A DNA stretch of 64,000 nucleotides from Candidatus Wolbachia massiliensis (GCF_014771645.1 NZ_CP061738.1:307191-371190); one strand, 5' to 3'. Counted from the stretch's first letter, positions 33,389 through 44,655 are shown. The notes: generated by a model from the letters alone, not told the origin. Numbers and translations are program-made.

Positions 33389-35368
33389 ATGACAGAAAAG
33401 AAGTACAGTAAGATTTTAATAGCAAACAGAGGGGAAATTGCCTGCAGGATTATCAGAACTGCTCGTAGGATGGGCATATCTTGTGTGTGTGTATATTCGG
33501 ATGCAGATATTAATTCTGTACATATAAGACAAGCAGATGAATCAAGGCACATCGGCCCTTCGCCTTCTTGTCTCAGCTATTTAAATATTGACAAAATATG
33601 TGAAGTAGCAGTTGAAACAGGTGCTCAGGCAGTTCATCCTGGTTATGGGTTTTTAGCAGAAAATCCAGATTTTCCACGTGCTCTGCAAAAACACAATATA
33701 GATTTCATCGGTCCAAGTGCAGAAACAATAGAAGTTACAGCTAATAAAATAACAGCAAAAGAAGCGGCAAGAAAAGCTGGAGTAAATGTGGTTCCAGGAT
33801 ATATGGGCAAGATCAGTGATACTGCCCATGCAGCTCAAGTTGCCGAAGAGATCGGTTTTCCCGTTATGCTAAAAGCCGCATCAGGAGGGGGTGGCAAAGG
33901 CATGCGAATTGTATATTCCAAAAAAGAAATTGAACTGGCGTTTACATCAGCAACAAATGAAGCAGAAAAAAGTTTTAAGGATGGTAGTATCTTTATAGAA
34001 AAGTATATAGAGTTACCGCGGCACATTGAAATACAAATCATAGCAGATAAATATGGCAATGTAGTGTGTCTCGGAGAGAGGGAATGCTCAGTGCAAAGGA
34101 ACAATCAGAAAATAATAGAAGAGACGCCAAGTCCATTCATCAGCGAGAAGGTGAGACGAGAAATGTATGCCCAATGTGTTTCCCTAGCAAAACAAGTTGG
34201 CTATTTTTCAGCAGGCACTGTTGAGTTTGTTGTAGATAAAGATCAAAATTTTTACTTTCTCGAGGTAAATACAAGATTGCAAGTTGAGCATCCAGTAACA
34301 GAATTTGTGACTGGAATAGATATAGTAGAAGAAATGATTAGAACTTCCTGTGGGGAAAAATTAAGATTTAGCCAAGACGATATTAAACTTACTGGTTCTG
34401 CAGTAGAAAGTAGAATTTGTGCTGAAGATCCATCAAAAAAATTTTTTCCTTCCAGCGGAAGAATAAAATATTACGATAAACCAAACGAAAATAGTTATGT
34501 CAGGATAGATGACGGCGTTGCTGCAGGTTCAGAAATCAGCATGTTCTATGATTCAATGATTGCAAAAGTAATAACATATGGGAAGGATAGAATAGAAGCA
34601 ATCAGCAGAATGCAAAAAGCGCTATCTGAATGCTATATAGAAGGGGTAACAAATAATATAGAATTTCTAGAATCCATCTTTCATCATCCAAATTTCATTG
34701 CAGCAAAACTCCACACGAGATTTATCCCAGACCATTATCCTGGTGGGTTTCACGGTGATTTTGTTACAGAGGAATATATAAAAATGTTTATTTTTGCTTC
34801 GTTATACGTTCATTTAGAGAATGAAGAAAAGTACCACAATCAACCAGTGGATGGAATATTCATAGTAGTAGTAAATGATAATGAGTACTCTGTAAATGCA
34901 AAGTACCAAGATAACACACTAACGACAATATACAACCATAACACATACTCTGTAAGTGGTAAGTGGAAATCAAGTCATAAGTTGCTAAATATCATGATTA
35001 ATGATGATGCCGATGTAACACTTAAAGTAGAAAAACAGGGCAGCAAATACTTTATAAAGCATTCTGGAATGAAAGCTGAGTGTTGTGCACTTGAACCGCA
35101 CGTGGCTGAATTAAGTAAGTTAATGTTAAATAATGAAGCAGAAGGAGTTTTAGTAGATGCTATAAAATCCCCAATATCTGGTTTATTAGTTAAATTACAC
35201 GTAAATGTAGGAGATCAGGTAGAGGTAGGGCAACCTTTATTTGTTGTGGAAGCAATGAAAATGGAAAATATTATATGTGCTGAGATGACAATGGTGATAA
35301 AAAATATTTCCGTTCAGGAAGGAAAAAATATACAGATTGGCGATGTGATATTAGGTCTGCTTTCTTAA
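33389..35368 (+). CDS. pccA: propionyl/acetyl-CoA carboxylase alpha subunit (biotin carboxylase + BCCP)
   Basis: The protein carboxylates its own biotin with ATP and bicarbonate and passes the carboxyl group to a beta subunit, as in propionyl-CoA carboxylase. The biotin carboxylase domain starts [20 protein letters not shown]; the ATP-grasp glycine loop is [12 protein letters not shown] near 165; [14 protein letters not shown] and [16 protein letters not shown] are typical. The BCCP domain at the C-terminus has [10 protein letters not shown], whose Lys is the biotinylation site. At 659 aa it is full length. The last 18 bp overlap ctaA on the other strand. The beta subunit is not in the window. 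Confidence 0.92.
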   Translation: MTEKKYSKILIANRGEIACRIIRTARRMGISCVCVYSDADINSVHIRQADESRHIGPSPSCLSYLNIDKICEVAVETGAQAVHPGYGFLAENPDFPRALQKHNIDFIGPSAETIEVTANKITAKEAARKAGVNVVPGYMGKISDTAHAAQVAEEIGFPVMLKAASGGGGKGMRIVYSKKEIELAFTSATNEAEKSFKDGSIFIEKYIELPRHIEIQIIADKYGNVVCLGERECSVQRNNQKIIEETPSPFISEKVRREMYAQCVSLAKQVGYFSAGTVEFVVDKDQNFYFLEVNTRLQVEHPVTEFVTGIDIVEEMIRTSCGEKLRFSQDDIKLTGSAVESRICAEDPSKKFFPSSGRIKYYDKPNENSYVRIDDGVAAGSEISMFYDSMIAKVITYGKDRIEAISRMQKALSECYIEGVTNNIEFLESIFHHPNFIAAKLHTRFIPDHYPGGFHGDFVTEEYIKMFIFASLYVHLENEEKYHNQPVDGIFIVVVNDNEYSVNAKYQDNTLTTIYNHNTYSVSGKWKSSHKLLNIMINDDADVTLKVEKQGSKYFIKHSGMKAECCALEPHVAELSKLMLNNEAEGVLVDAIKSPISGLLVKLHVNVGDQVEVGQPLFVVEAMKMENIICAEMTMVIKNISVQEGKNIQIGDVILGLLS

Positions 35369-36373
35369 GTAACATAAGAAATATAAACCTGATGCAAACA
35401 AGATAAATGAAAACACTTGATGAGCTATAGCAATGGCTATTGGTATGTGCAACAACAAAGTGATCACTCCTAAAGTTGTTTGAATGATGACGGAGAGCAG
35501 CATAGCATATGCTGGCTTTACACTAGCATTTTTTGTTGTGAGTATTACTGTCAAAACTAATATTAGCAATGCTAGCACTCGGTGGATAAATTGCACTGTT
35601 ACTCTATTCTCAAAGATATTTAGCCATGCAGGCTGTAAAAAAAATAAGTTTTCTGGAACAACGTGTCCGTCCATTAGTGGAAAAGTATTGTAAATTAAAC
35701 CAGCATTTAATCCCGCAACAAATGCACCAAAAATTATTTGTATCACGACCAGAACCAAAATAATTCCTATGTAGTACTTGGTGTTGCTATTAATTCTAAG
35801 TTTTGTTTGATTTGGCCTGATTTGATAATCAAAAAATTGATACGACAATAGTGCAAAAATAACTAATGCCAATAATAAGTGAAGCGCAAGCCTATAATGA
35901 CTAACATGAGGTTCAGCTACTAAACCACTTTTAACCATATACCAGCCAGCAAAAGCTTGTAAAGCCCCAAATAACAATATTATAGATAGCCTGATTACTA
36001 CCTTTTTAGATATTCTTTTTTTCAGTGTAAAATATATAAATGGTAGGACAAAAACCAAACCCGTTAGCCTTGCAGTTAACCTATGTACGTATTCTATTAA
36101 GTATATAGCACGAAACTCTTCCATACTCATATCATAGTTCAATGCTTTATATTCAGGTGTGGTCTCATATTTCGATTTTTCTTGTAGCCAGTCTTGCTCA
36201 TTGAGTGGTGGTAATGTTCCAGTAATAGGTTTCCACTCTGTGATTGACAGTCCTGCTTTTGAAAGCCTAGTAAACCCGCCAATCCCTACCATGAGAATTA
36301 CCATGACTGAACAGAGAAAAAGCCAAATAGCTACAGGTTTTGCTTCCATAAACCATGCTGAGTTTTGTTCCAT
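35351..36373 (-). CDS. ctaA: heme A synthase (COX15/CtaA type)
   Basis: The enzyme oxidises the C8 methyl of heme O to make heme A for cytochrome oxidase; it is an integral membrane protein. Eight hydrophobic segments are evident. Heme-ligand histidines lie in [34 protein letters not shown] and [28 protein letters not shown] is the family signature. I start at 36373 ([14 protein letters not shown]); an upstream in-frame start at 36400 overlaps the preceding gene more. The gene still overlaps the glycosyltransferase end by about 40 bp on the same strand. Confidence 0.92.
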   Translation of the reverse strand: MEQNSAWFMEAKPVAIWLFLCSVMVILMVGIGGFTRLSKAGLSITEWKPITGTLPPLNEQDWLQEKSKYETTPEYKALNYDMSMEEFRAIYLIEYVHRLTARLTGLVFVLPFIYFTLKKRISKKVVIRLSIILLFGALQAFAGWYMVKSGLVAEPHVSHYRLALHLLLALVIFALLSYQFFDYQIRPNQTKLRINSNTKYYIGIILVLVVIQIIFGAFVAGLNAGLIYNTFPLMDGHVVPENLFFLQPAWLNIFENRVTVQFIHRVLALLILVLTVILTTKNASVKPAYAMLLSVIIQTTLGVITLLLHIPIAIAIAHQVFSFILFASGLYFLCYLRKQT

Positions 36374-37938
36374 CGTTGAGGGTGAACGATAAATTCCCAT
36401 AGGGCAAGAAAAGCTGCAACGCTATGTAACAAACTATAAATAGGGAAAAATATTGATACTATATAAAAATAAAAAGGCATCTTTTGCTGCTTGACTGCCA
36501 CTATCAAAAAAGTCAAGTTAATAACGTATACTACCATAAAGTAGTACAAAAACAGTCCGTTTAAAACTTTAGTCAATACTAATGAAAGTAGTAAAAATGG
36601 AGTGGTAAAAAATATAAAAGCTGTAGAACCAACAAAAAGATTCAATAGCAAAATTCCTTCCAATCCAGCACACTTATAAAGTGATTTTATATTTCTTAAA
36701 TGGACAATATAAGTTTGCATATAACCCTTGATCCAACGCGCTCTTTGCCTGATCCAAGCAAACACAGTAATTGGTGATTCTTCTAATGTTTCCGAATCAA
36801 TAATCCTGGTTTTATATCCCATTTGTGCAAGTCTCAAACCTAAGTCAGCATCTTCAGTAACGTTGTAGGCATCCCAGAAAAACACTTTTCTTAGAATTTC
36901 TACTGAAAAATGGTTACTGCTACCCCCCAAAGGTATCGGCATATTCATTTTTTGGAACCCAGGTAATAAATATTGAAACCAATTCAGGTATTCTAAAGAA
37001 AAGGATTTTGTAAGAAAACTATAATTGTAATTATAGTAATTTAATTTCGCCTGCACACAGGCTAATTTATCGTCACCCTTATTAAATTCAATCAGTGCTT
37101 TTTTTAATTGCAATGGATCTGGTTTGTCATCTGCGTCATATATTACCACATACTCTCCTTTGGCAAAGCTCATAGCATAGTTACATGACTTAGCCTTTGT
37201 TTTAGGCAAAGAGTGAGGTACTTTTATTACTTTAAAATATTGCGGCAAAGTATACTTTTCTATAGACGCTAGCATTTCTTGGTCATCACTTTCTATAAGA
37301 AGCTTTACGTCCAATTTTGATTTTGGGTAATTCAAATTTTCAATGTTTTCAATCAATTGCCCTATTACTGCACTTTCTTTAAAGGTAGGCAACAAAATGG
37401 TATATATAGGAAAATCTTTTTCATTCATCTTACTATAATCTACTTTTTGGTTGGAGGTTTCGTATAAGCTAAAAATTGTGGTTACAAACTTAAACAAATA
37501 ACTAGAGCACCCAACCATAAATATCAATATTAAAGCAAAATATGTATATTTCTCTGTTAGTGTTAAAATTGAAGTTGCAATACAAAAAGAAGCGAAAAAT
37601 ATTGGACTTAGTTTAATATCCTTGACTGAAAAATTAGGTTTTTTGTAATACAAGTAGTTATTTGCAAATTCTGAAATACCAAAATGCGAGTTAAGAAAAT
37701 TCAAGATCTGTTCACCTTCTGCTTTTATTAATATATAGTCATCACCGTAGTGGGTCTTGATCCAATGGTTGATATCTTGACTTATGCCTTCAACCATAAA
37801 AAAAGTAGTATCATTTAATTTTTGCCAAGGCACTATATTAAATTTATAGTAGAAAAATTTTTCTTGCTCTTTGCATAAAGAAGAATCGAACTTATCTTGT
37901 TCTACATTACTGGTTTGAAGTACAAGCAATTGTTGCAT
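36331..37938 (-). CDS. BcsA-like family 2 glycosyltransferase, membrane
   Basis: 535 aa with two hydrophobic segments around 115-155 and 4-5 at the C-terminus (after 410), which frame a GT2 domain. Catalytic motifs are present: [10 protein letters not shown] near 266, [11 protein letters not shown] near 359 and [10 protein letters not shown] near 397, the D-DxD-TED-QxxRW pattern of processive GT-A enzymes. A ~105-residue N-terminal soluble domain is unassigned. Wolbachia is not known to make LPS or cellulose, so the product is unknown. Tail residues overlap ctaA. Confidence 0.85.
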   Translation of the reverse strand: MQQLLVLQTSNVEQDKFDSSLCKEQEKFFYYKFNIVPWQKLNDTTFFMVEGISQDINHWIKTHYGDDYILIKAEGEQILNFLNSHFGISEFANNYLYYKKPNFSVKDIKLSPIFFASFCIATSILTLTEKYTYFALILIFMVGCSSYLFKFVTTIFSLYETSNQKVDYSKMNEKDFPIYTILLPTFKESAVIGQLIENIENLNYPKSKLDVKLLIESDDQEMLASIEKYTLPQYFKVIKVPHSLPKTKAKSCNYAMSFAKGEYVVIYDADDKPDPLQLKKALIEFNKGDDKLACVQAKLNYYNYNYSFLTKSFSLEYLNWFQYLLPGFQKMNMPIPLGGSSNHFSVEILRKVFFWDAYNVTEDADLGLRLAQMGYKTRIIDSETLEESPITVFAWIRQRARWIKGYMQTYIVHLRNIKSLYKCAGLEGILLLNLFVGSTAFIFFTTPFLLLSLVLTKVLNGLFLYYFMVVYVINLTFLIVAVKQQKMPFYFYIVSIFFPIYSLLHSVAAFLALWEFIVHPQRWNKTQHGLWKQNL

Positions 37939-37943
37939 TAAAT

Positions 37944-38420
37944 CTAATGCAACTTTTTATTCAAGTCGCGTGAAAATGAAGATATGACTTCACTATTACG
38001 CTTATCATCCTTATGCTCTTGCATTATCTTTTTTACAGCATTAGCTGCTACACTTGCTGCATTGGCTTGTAAATCTCCAATAGCTTTCTCAACTTGATCA
38101 GTGATTTTTTTTAAGTTAGAACGGGCATTTTCATCTAACGTCTGATCCAATTGCTGTCTATTGTGCTTAATGATACTATCAGCCCTATCAAGCGCTTCTT
38201 TCATCATTTTATTAACTTCTGCATCTAGCTTTTTGTATTTTTTAGAAGACTCTCTGTAGTATTCCAACATATCCTTTCTGAATTTTTCAACCTCTTCATT
38301 TGTAAGTTTGCTACTGTTACGCTTATTATTAAGAGCGCTTTTTATCGCTTTCTTTAGTGATTTATATGAAAGGATAAAACCTACCAAGAAGGCAAAACCT
38401 ACAACCAATGATGTAGACAT
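37944..38420 (-). CDS. atpF: ATP synthase F0 subunit b
   Basis: 158 aa. One N-terminal membrane segment (TSLVVGFAFLVGFILSY) is followed by a long charged helix (residues 30-158) that forms half of the peripheral stator. The gene follows b' by 11 bp in the atpB-atpE-atpF'-atpF order usual for alphaproteobacteria. Sequence identity to distant b subunits is low, so the call rests on architecture and context. Confidence 0.82.
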   Translation of the reverse strand: MSTSLVVGFAFLVGFILSYKSLKKAIKSALNNKRNSSKLTNEEVEKFRKDMLEYYRESSKKYKKLDAEVNKMMKEALDRADSIIKHNRQQLDQTLDENARSNLKKITDQVEKAIGDLQANAASVAANAVKKIMQEHKDDKRNSEVISSFSRDLNKKLH

Positions 38421-38431
38421 AATAAAAACTC

Positions 38432-38911
38432 CTAAAACTCTTTGGACACCAAGTCAGCAACAAACTCCTCTTCAACTTCAGAATTAGTTAATTTTTTGTA
38501 ATAAACTAAGGCAATACTAGTGGCCGTTTGTTTTAACTCCTCAGTATATTCAGATTTGAACTTTGCTACTTTTTCTTCAATAAGTTTGCTCATTTTTTTG
38601 TCCTCCTCTTCTAATATATTCTTTACATCTGCTTTCATCTCTTCTACCTGGGCAAGTGCACCATCTATAACTTTTTTTGCTTGTATTTTAGCTGCGTTTA
38701 AAGATGCATTGTACTTAGCAATCTGACTTTCTATGAGTTTTAAAAGATGAGTAGAACCGTTAAAAGAATCCAATACCCCCTTACTTCTGATGTTTATTAT
38801 TTCATCCAACCTTGGCAAAAATAAGCAACTTACTACAAAAAAAAGTGAAGAGAAAAAAATAAAAAACCAGAAAACCTGAGAAAAGAAAGTTGAAACATCA
38901 AGTTGCGGCAT
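38432..38911 (-). CDS. ATP synthase F0 subunit b'
   Basis: The start MPQLDVSTFFSQVFWFFIFF at 38911 is characteristic of b' subunits; an upstream ATG at 38923 would overlap atpE. One membrane segment (FFIFFSSLFFVVSCLFLPRL) and a coiled-coil stalk follow. It pairs with the b subunit next door to form the heterodimeric stator found in alphaproteobacteria. Confidence 0.88.
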   Translation of the reverse strand: MPQLDVSTFFSQVFWFFIFFSSLFFVVSCLFLPRLDEIINIRSKGVLDSFNGSTHLLKLIESQIAKYNASLNAAKIQAKKVIDGALAQVEEMKADVKNILEEEDKKMSKLIEEKVAKFKSEYTEELKQTATSIALVYYKKLTNSEVEEEFVADLVSKEF

Positions 38912-38912
38912 A

Positions 38913-39140
38913 TTAAATAACAAATATTAACAGCAATGCAAGTAAAAATGCGAATAACCCCATCGCTTCAACTAGAGCTGCTCCTGTATAGACATATTTT
39001 TTCATTTTATCTTCCGATTCTGGGTTTCTTGCAAGTCCATTTAACATAGTAGAAAATATATTTGCTACACCAAGGCCCGCCCCAAGCATACCAAATACAC
39101 TTAACCCAATCGCTATAAATTTTAAAGCTACTAAATCCAT
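38913..39140 (-). CDS. atpE: ATP synthase F0 subunit c
   Basis: 75 aa with two membrane helices forming a hairpin. The ion-binding carboxylate is the Glu in GAALVEAMGLFAFLLALL, and the loop is RNPESED. The Gly-rich first helix (FGMLGAGLGVANIF) is typical. It forms the proton-driven ring. Confidence 0.95.
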   Translation of the reverse strand: MDLVALKFIAIGLSVFGMLGAGLGVANIFSTMLNGLARNPESEDKMKKYVYTGAALVEAMGLFAFLLALLLIFVI

Positions 39141-39201
39141 ATATTACCTTTAACTATTCCTTATATAATATTAATTATAAAATATCCTGCAGAAAAGTCA
39201 A

Positions 39202-39948
39202 TTATTTTACTGCATCTGATAAATATACACACGTCAAAGACGTGAATATATAAGTCTGTAGGACTGCAACGAATATTTCAAACCCTATCAACGCAATTAT
39301 AAACAAAAATGGCAGAGGAGTTAAAGCAACGTGCATATTCATGATAAATCCTGCTATTACTTTGATAATTGTGTGACCTGCAATCATGTTTGCAGCAAGC
39401 CTTATTGACAGACTGATAGGCCTTGCTAGATAAGCAAATAGCTTAATAAAAACCATCATGGGTGCAAGCCATGACGGAGTGCCTTCTGGTAGAAATATAC
39501 GTAAAAATTTCACTCCCATTTCTTGGAATCCGACAACCGTTGTATAAACAAAAACCACCATTGATAAGGCAAAAGTGACTATTACGTGACTTGTAACTGT
39601 GAAGCTATAAGGAAGAACACCAACTAAATTGCACGACAAAATAAAAATAAATATTGTAAATATCAACGGAATATGCTTCAAGCCTTTGCTTCCAGTATTA
39701 CTTTCTATTATTGAGATAACAAAATCATATACACATTCAACTGCAGCCTGCGAATATCCTGGTATTATTGCTTTCTTTCTTATCCCAAAGAGCAAGAAGA
39801 ACATCATCAATGTTACCGAAATCATCATGAAAAGTGATGAGTTGGTAAAGTTTATATCATACCCAAACAACCTGGGTAATTCTATTATCGTATATACTTT
39901 AAACTGTTCCAGCGGATTTAACGCCATCTTAATTTGAATTATAAACAA
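39202..39948 (-). CDS. atpB: ATP synthase F0 subunit a
   Basis: 248 aa, five or six membrane helices. The essential Arg lies in [17 protein letters not shown] and the C-terminal helix carries [16 protein letters not shown], both hallmarks of subunit a. The start at 39948 has MFIIQIK before [11 protein letters not shown]; the second Met (39927) is the more usual start. It leads the F0 cluster; F1 genes are not in the window, in keeping with the split ATP synthase operon of Rickettsiales. Confidence 0.95.
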   Translation of the reverse strand: MFIIQIKMALNPLEQFKVYTIIELPRLFGYDINFTNSSLFMMISVTLMMFFLLFGIRKKAIIPGYSQAAVECVYDFVISIIESNTGSKGLKHIPLIFTIFIFILSCNLVGVLPYSFTVTSHVIVTFALSMVVFVYTTVVGFQEMGVKFLRIFLPEGTPSWLAPMMVFIKLFAYLARPISLSIRLAANMIAGHTIIKVIAGFIMNMHVALTPLPFLFIIALIGFEIFVAVLQTYIFTSLTCVYLSDAVK

Positions 39949-40009
39949 TAAATAAAATATAGATTTTACAGAACAAAGTCAAGAGTTATGGCTCGGCCCA
40001 CGAACTTAT

Positions 40010-40495
40010 AATTCAAAAGCAACTCCAACCGTCATCAAAAACGAAAAGATTACTTGACAACCCTCGCCTTTCCCCTTATTATATCAGTGAAGCTATTATA
40101 TTTGCTTTCGCCAATCTGCAGATTAAAAGGTAAGGATTACTTAATGTATCGGCATCTTATGTTTAATTTTTTGCAGTACATAGGTGCTGTATGTCTTTAA
40201 AAAACTTCTAGGTTTTTACCTAAATAAGCTGAACGCGCTTATAAAGCGTTCCAAGACATCAAAAAACGTCAATACTCGACAGAGATAGTAAATGGTTAGC
40301 TAACTCGGGTTTTCTTTGCTTTTTTTTCTGTTTGGTAAACTTTTTAAACAATTGCAGCGTAGGTTAGTTGAATTTAAAAACAGCTAAATCTAGCTTGTCA
40401 GGCGTTTAAAACATAAAAAACGCCAGTACTTTAAAGCGGAAAATAATCACAGGGCTCTTTTTGCCTTTTTCACCATTTGGTAAATTTCTTAAATA
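40010..40495 (+). repeat. promoter-led repeat R4 (candidate small RNA), complete
   Basis: It starts with an upstream block shared with R5 (CACGAACTTATAATTCAAAA, then CCGTCATCAAAAACGAAAAG), then a promoter, then TTATGTTTAATTTTTTGCAG and TGTATGTCTTTAAAA, a hairpin AACGCGCTTATAAAGCGTT, a CTTTGCTTTTTTTCTG tract, and a second sub-unit with GGCGTTT...AAACGCC (perfect 7-bp stem) and the end signature GTAAATTTCTTAAATATT. It lies divergently upstream of atpB. There is no ORF of note. Confidence 0.72.
40054..40082 (+). promoter_or_regulatory. sigma70-type promoter of repeat R4
   Basis: TTGACA, a 17-bp spacer and TATTAT. It points away from atpB into 850 bp without a plus-strand gene, which argues for a non-coding transcript. 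Confidence 0.72.
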
Positions 40496-40918
40496 TTTGT
40501 GACTGAACGGACAATGGTATCAACTTAGGGAAAAATGTCGGCGATCATGTATAAAATTTCTCTCTAAATTTTTACCATAAAATTATCCAGAAACTGTGAA
40601 AAATAGCGTTTTTGTTTCTATTTTATTTTAACGGAGAGTTTGCTAAGGGAGACTCTTAAGTTGACGCCATTGGCTGCAGGCGTTTGTGGAAAAATTGCGA
40701 ACGTAAACTCAACGCAAGTTTACAAATGATTGTCCTTTCCTTCACTTCTCTCTTAATTACGGAAATTTTAAACAGGTTCTTACGAACCCAATGGACACTT
40801 CCTACTGAACGATTTATGCTTCTGTCTTATTCTGGAACCATACAAAGAGAGAATGTGTTTAAATTTCCGTATAATTTCAAATATGAATAGAGTAATAATA
40901 ACGCTACATTATTAGTAG
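40496..40918. other. intergenic stretch with a cluster of hairpins (40630-40722)
   Basis: I see no credible gene here. Within it three adjacent hairpins can form: GAGAGT/ACTCTT (40634-40656), ACGCC/GGCGT (40664-40683) and GTAAACT/AGTTTAC (40703-40723, 7-bp perfect stem, 7-nt loop). GGCGTTT also recurs in the R repeats. A 68-codon plus-strand frame at 40684-40890 crosses the hairpins and has no homology I recognise. Confidence 0.4.
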
Positions 40919-42184
40919 TTAACCGCCTATTACAGTGGATAAGAGATTCTTACCCGGCTCTACTTTTACTTGTTCAAATTTAGAAGAATTTTTATGTGTA
41001 TTCTTTACTTCCTCAAAAAAATTTGATCTACCTAAAATATAGCTCCCTAAATTAGCAGCATAATATTGAGCATTACCGAAAACCGCACAGTTAACACGGT
41101 TTAGCATTCTAATAGGGTAGTAAAAGAGAGATACATTATTATTTGACTGAAAATCATTTTTATCTGTTCTATATATAGCCTCATGGTAACCATCTATTTT
41201 ATGAATAGCATATCCATCCGGTGTTGATACTCTTAGTTGTGCACCTACATGAGCATAACCAAGTAAGCCTGGTGCTACTGCTGGCACTGGATCCTGTCTA
41301 TGCTGTGTTACTCTTATGGTTGTTTCCTGAAGAGCGTCATTGTAAATTTCACTAGCAGTAAGATCAAAAACCCTTGGATCACCAAAAGTTGCAACATGAA
41401 CATTTTCAGTACCTTCTGTTTTATTAAGGCATAAAGCAGCTATTTTAGCAACAGCTCCCCCCATGCTGTGACCTGTGAGATTAATTTTGAAATCTTTGAT
41501 TTCTGATCCTTGCTTTTCAGCATAAGATTTTAAAATGCCGTAAAGATTAGACCATGAATCCATAAATGAACTGTAAAAACCACGATGAATTCTTCCACCT
41601 TCAGGTAGGAGTTCCGAAGTAGTAAAAGATGTATTGAAATCAGTGATTACATCATTCAGGCCCCACAGGCCATGTTTAAAACGAGTACCGTGGTAAGCTA
41701 TTGTTATTTCTTTATCTTTTATAAAAACATGACCGGCATCTTCTTCAAAACCATTACCAAATGGAATAATTTCATAGCCTTCATTAGCAAGTTCAGCTCT
41801 AGTTTTATACATTTTTTCATTTTCAAGAATTGCAAAATCTTTTTCATCCTCAAAAAATTCGTCAGTTTTATAAACTAATGCTTTATAACTTTTTTCACCT
41901 AATTTATCGTCTCCATCACCATAGCTTATTTTACAGAAATTACTCATTTCTAATAATTTTTCTTTATTGAATCCTGCAACTTCTACTATACTTTTATCTA
42001 TCTGGTAAGAAGAAGGTAAAGAATGTATTTCATTTGGATCAGAAGGATTAATGAATTCAAATTCATCCATCTCAAGTTCTATAATTTCTTTGCTTAAGTT
42101 TGATTGTTCGACGTTATTCAATTTTGTACTATCTGTACTCGCATCTGCAGTGCTAAACCAAGTACGTAAAAAACTAAAATCCAT
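40919..42184 (-). CDS. class 3 lipase
   Basis: 421 aa. The alpha/beta-hydrolase core has the nucleophile elbow NLTGHSMGGAVAKIAAL near residue 238, a plausible acid in RQDPVPAVAPG and a His in GYAHVGAQL, as in Lipase_3 triacylglycerol lipases. IAYHGTRF precedes as the oxyanion-hole region. There is no clear signal peptide; the N-terminal 60 residues are acidic and polar. It may act on host or bacterial lipids; delivery by a secretion system is inference. It has its own strong promoter. Confidence 0.85.
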   Translation of the reverse strand: MDFSFLRTWFSTADASTDSTKLNNVEQSNLSKEIIELEMDEFEFINPSDPNEIHSLPSSYQIDKSIVEVAGFNKEKLLEMSNFCKISYGDGDDKLGEKSYKALVYKTDEFFEDEKDFAILENEKMYKTRAELANEGYEIIPFGNGFEEDAGHVFIKDKEITIAYHGTRFKHGLWGLNDVITDFNTSFTTSELLPEGGRIHRGFYSSFMDSWSNLYGILKSYAEKQGSEIKDFKINLTGHSMGGAVAKIAALCLNKTEGTENVHVATFGDPRVFDLTASEIYNDALQETTIRVTQHRQDPVPAVAPGLLGYAHVGAQLRVSTPDGYAIHKIDGYHEAIYRTDKNDFQSNNNVSLFYYPIRMLNRVNCAVFGNAQYYAANLGSYILGRSNFFEEVKNTHKNSSKFEQVKVEPGKNLLSTVIGG

Positions 42185-42221
42185 AAATACCTTACTACTA
42201 TAAGCTGAACAATGTTACTTA

Positions 42222-42250
42222 ACTATAACGCAGGTTAATATTATTGTCAA
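42222..42250 (-). promoter_or_regulatory. promoter of the class 3 lipase gene
   Basis: On the minus strand TTGACA (42250-42245), a 17-bp spacer and TATAGT (42227-42222), 38 bp before the lipase ATG. Confidence 0.7.
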
Positions 42251-42414
42251 CAAAAATGTTATAATATTTTAATAGAAACTGAAAATATTTTACAGAAAGT
42301 TCTTGTTTCTGTTGTTTGCCCATAGAAAAATTTTGCTTCCATGGAATGAACAGACTCTTTGTATAACCGGCTTTCTGATAGTAATTTTTATTTGCTTGCG
42401 CTTCTCCAAGGTGC

Positions 42415-43665
42415 CTAAAAATTCCTTGCCATAAATTGGTTATGCAAGAGATCTATTATATTATCGCAAGCAACTATTTTTTCTTCTCCTGTATCCATAT
42501 TTCTGACCTTTAAAGTTTTATTACTCAATTCTTCATCACCAAAAATTAATGCAGCTTTGGCATTTGCTTGATTTGCCTTCTTCATTCGATTTTTCACTGT
42601 TCCACTGTACTCGTAACTTACATATAAACCATTTCTGCGCAATTCATTTGCAAGTATTAGAGCATATTCTTCGGCCTCTCTACCGATTGGAATTAGGTAA
42701 GTAGACCTTTCTTCTTTTGGCAAATAATTGATCAATTCCATTATGCGTTCAATACCTCCTGCAAATCCTATCGCTGGAGTGTGTTTTCCACCTACTGAAG
42801 ATACCAGGTTATCATATCTTCCTCCTGCAAAAACTGCCCCTTGTGCACCCAAATTTTCTGTAACAAATTCAAATACCGTGTGGCAATAATAATCCAGACC
42901 TCGGACTAGTTTGTTGTTCACAGTATAAGGTATACTAAGAGTTGTTAATCCATTTAGTATTTGCTCAAAGAAGCTTGAGGACTCTTTCGTATAATCATTA
43001 CTGATTTTAGGTGCATTAGAGATTATCAACCTATCTTTCTCGTCCTTGGAATCTAATATCCTGAGTGGATTTTTGATCAATCTATTTTGGCTATCTTCTG
43101 ATAGATCATTTTGATACTTTTTAAAGTACAATACTAAAGCTTCTCTATATTTGGTTATTGTCTCACCATCACCTAAAGAGTTGATCTCCAATCTTACATT
43201 CCTATTAATGCCAAATTCAGTTAATAGATGCCAAGCGAGTGATATCAGTTCAACATCAGCTTTTGGATCTTCTATACCAAAAACCTCAAAATTTATTTGA
43301 TGAAATTGCCTTTGCCGTCCCTTTTGTGGTCTTTCATAACGAAATGCAGGTCCTGTTGAAAATAACTTTATCGGTGTCTGCAATTTTTTTTCAATCAACA
43401 GTCTGACAACTGCTGCAGTGAACTCAGGACGTAAAGTTATGTTCTTTCCTCCTTTGTCACAAAAGGTGTACATCTCTTTATTGATGATATCTGAACTATC
43501 ACCTAAAGTTTTTGTAAAAACTTCTGTGTATTCAAATATTGGAGTTTGAACAGGCAAAAAGCCATATAAATTTGAGATTCTGTTTGCTGTTTGCTGGATG
43601 TATTCAAATTTATGCCATTCATCAAACAGGAGATCCTTTGTTCCTCTAACTGTTTGATGAGTCAT
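42415..43665 (-). CDS. hisS: histidine--tRNA ligase
   Basis: A class II synthetase for tRNA-His. I start at 43665 ([20 protein letters not shown]), whose ATG overlaps the nfu stop as ATGA; a longer open frame upstream is an overlap artefact with nfu. Motif 2 is [20 protein letters not shown], the His-specific motifs are [15 protein letters not shown] and the Gly-rich FAGGRYD, and motif 3 is [13 protein letters not shown]. It is complete at 416 aa and translationally coupled to nfu. Confidence 0.95.
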   Translation of the reverse strand: MTHQTVRGTKDLLFDEWHKFEYIQQTANRISNLYGFLPVQTPIFEYTEVFTKTLGDSSDIINKEMYTFCDKGGKNITLRPEFTAAVVRLLIEKKLQTPIKLFSTGPAFRYERPQKGRQRQFHQINFEVFGIEDPKADVELISLAWHLLTEFGINRNVRLEINSLGDGETITKYREALVLYFKKYQNDLSEDSQNRLIKNPLRILDSKDEKDRLIISNAPKISNDYTKESSSFFEQILNGLTTLSIPYTVNNKLVRGLDYYCHTVFEFVTENLGAQGAVFAGGRYDNLVSSVGGKHTPAIGFAGGIERIMELINYLPKEERSTYLIPIGREAEEYALILANELRRNGLYVSYEYSGTVKNRMKKANQANAKAALIFGDEELSNKTLKVRNMDTGEEKIVACDNIIDLLHNQFMARNF

Positions 43666-44246
43666 AGAATAGTCTCTATACCTGAAATCTCTGGTATGTG
43701 ATAACACAGCATATTTTGTACCCCTTGTTTTAGAGTAATTGCAGCACTTGGACATCCAGAGCAAGCTCCCTGCAACTCAACATAAACTATCCCATCTTTA
43801 TAGCCACGAAACTTGATGTCACCACCATCTTGAGCAACTGCAGGTTTGATATAACTTTCCATCAATTCTTTTATTCTATTTACAATTTCTATATCGCTCT
43901 CATCAAAAAATTCTTCATCTGGTACGTTAGTATCACTGATTCCTTCTTCATCTAGTGCTTTTCCACCAGAAGTAAAGTGATCCATAATTGTAGTTAAAAT
44001 TTCCACTTTTAATACATCCCAATTGGCTCTTTCCAATTTTGTTACTGAAATAAAATCATGACCGAAAAATACTCTCACTACATGTTCTACCCGAAAAAGA
44101 TTTGCTGCTAGTTTAGAATTTTTTATTTCGTCTGCATTTGAAAAATCAGCAGTTTCCCCTTCGTTTAAAATTGCAAACCCAGGAAGAAATTTTAGTGTAT
44201 TTGGGTTTGGTGTTTCCTCAATCTGAATGAACATGTTGTTTACCAT
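43662..44246 (-). CDS. NfuA-type Fe-S scaffold protein
   Basis: 194 aa. The N-terminal Nfu_N domain begins [19 protein letters not shown] (the second Met, 44234, is the likely start) and the C-terminal NifU domain has the cluster-ligating [16 protein letters not shown]. It carries 4Fe-4S clusters to client enzymes. The stop is shared with the hisS start. A monothiol-like glutaredoxin is encoded 2 kb away. Confidence 0.92.
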   Translation of the reverse strand: MVNNMFIQIEETPNPNTLKFLPGFAILNEGETADFSNADEIKNSKLAANLFRVEHVVRVFFGHDFISVTKLERANWDVLKVEILTTIMDHFTSGGKALDEEGISDTNVPDEEFFDESDIEIVNRIKELMESYIKPAVAQDGGDIKFRGYKDGIVYVELQGACSGCPSAAITLKQGVQNMLCYHIPEISGIETIL

Positions 44247-44295
44247 GACGATTATAATTGTTACTATTTAATCATAAAATGATAAAAAAATATAC

Positions 44296-44655
44296 ATGTC
44301 ATTCATTTTTTTCCTTTTTTTAGTATTCATAGTAATTACATTTGTTTTGCCCAGTGTTCTTGTATTTTTCCTTTTCTTAACGAAAAAAAATAGCATAAGT
44401 TTCATGATGAACTCTATATTAAGTAAGTTTTTGAACGAATTTAACAGCAGTAAAGATTATACTAGAAATTACACTGGTGATAATATGTCAAAGGATGAAG
44501 CATTAAAAATATTAGGGCTAAATCCCGAAGCAAGCCAAAACGAAATCAATAAAGCATATCAAAATTTAATGAAGTTAGTTCACCCAGATAAAGGAGGCTC
44601 AGAATATTTTGCACAAAAATTAAATGCAGCACGTGATAGGTTGCTGAAAAATTAA
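44296..44655 (+). CDS. membrane-anchored J-domain protein, Pam18/TIM14-like
   Basis: 119 aa. One or two N-terminal hydrophobic segments (FIFFLFLVFIVITFVLPSVL) precede a short linker and a C-terminal J domain, MSKDEALKILGLNPEASQNE, with the HPD tripeptide in LVHPDKGGSEYF. This layout matches mitochondrial Pam18, and alphaproteobacterial relatives are known. It would stimulate DnaK ATPase at the membrane. Divergently transcribed from nfu. Confidence 0.88.
   Translation: MSFIFFLFLVFIVITFVLPSVLVFFLFLTKKNSISFMMNSILSKFLNEFNSSKDYTRNYTGDNMSKDEALKILGLNPEASQNEINKAYQNLMKLVHPDKGGSEYFAQKLNAARDRLLKN

Noticed and set aside
40684-40890. 68-codon plus-strand frame
   Set aside because: No homology or RBS; it runs through stem sequences of a hairpin cluster.
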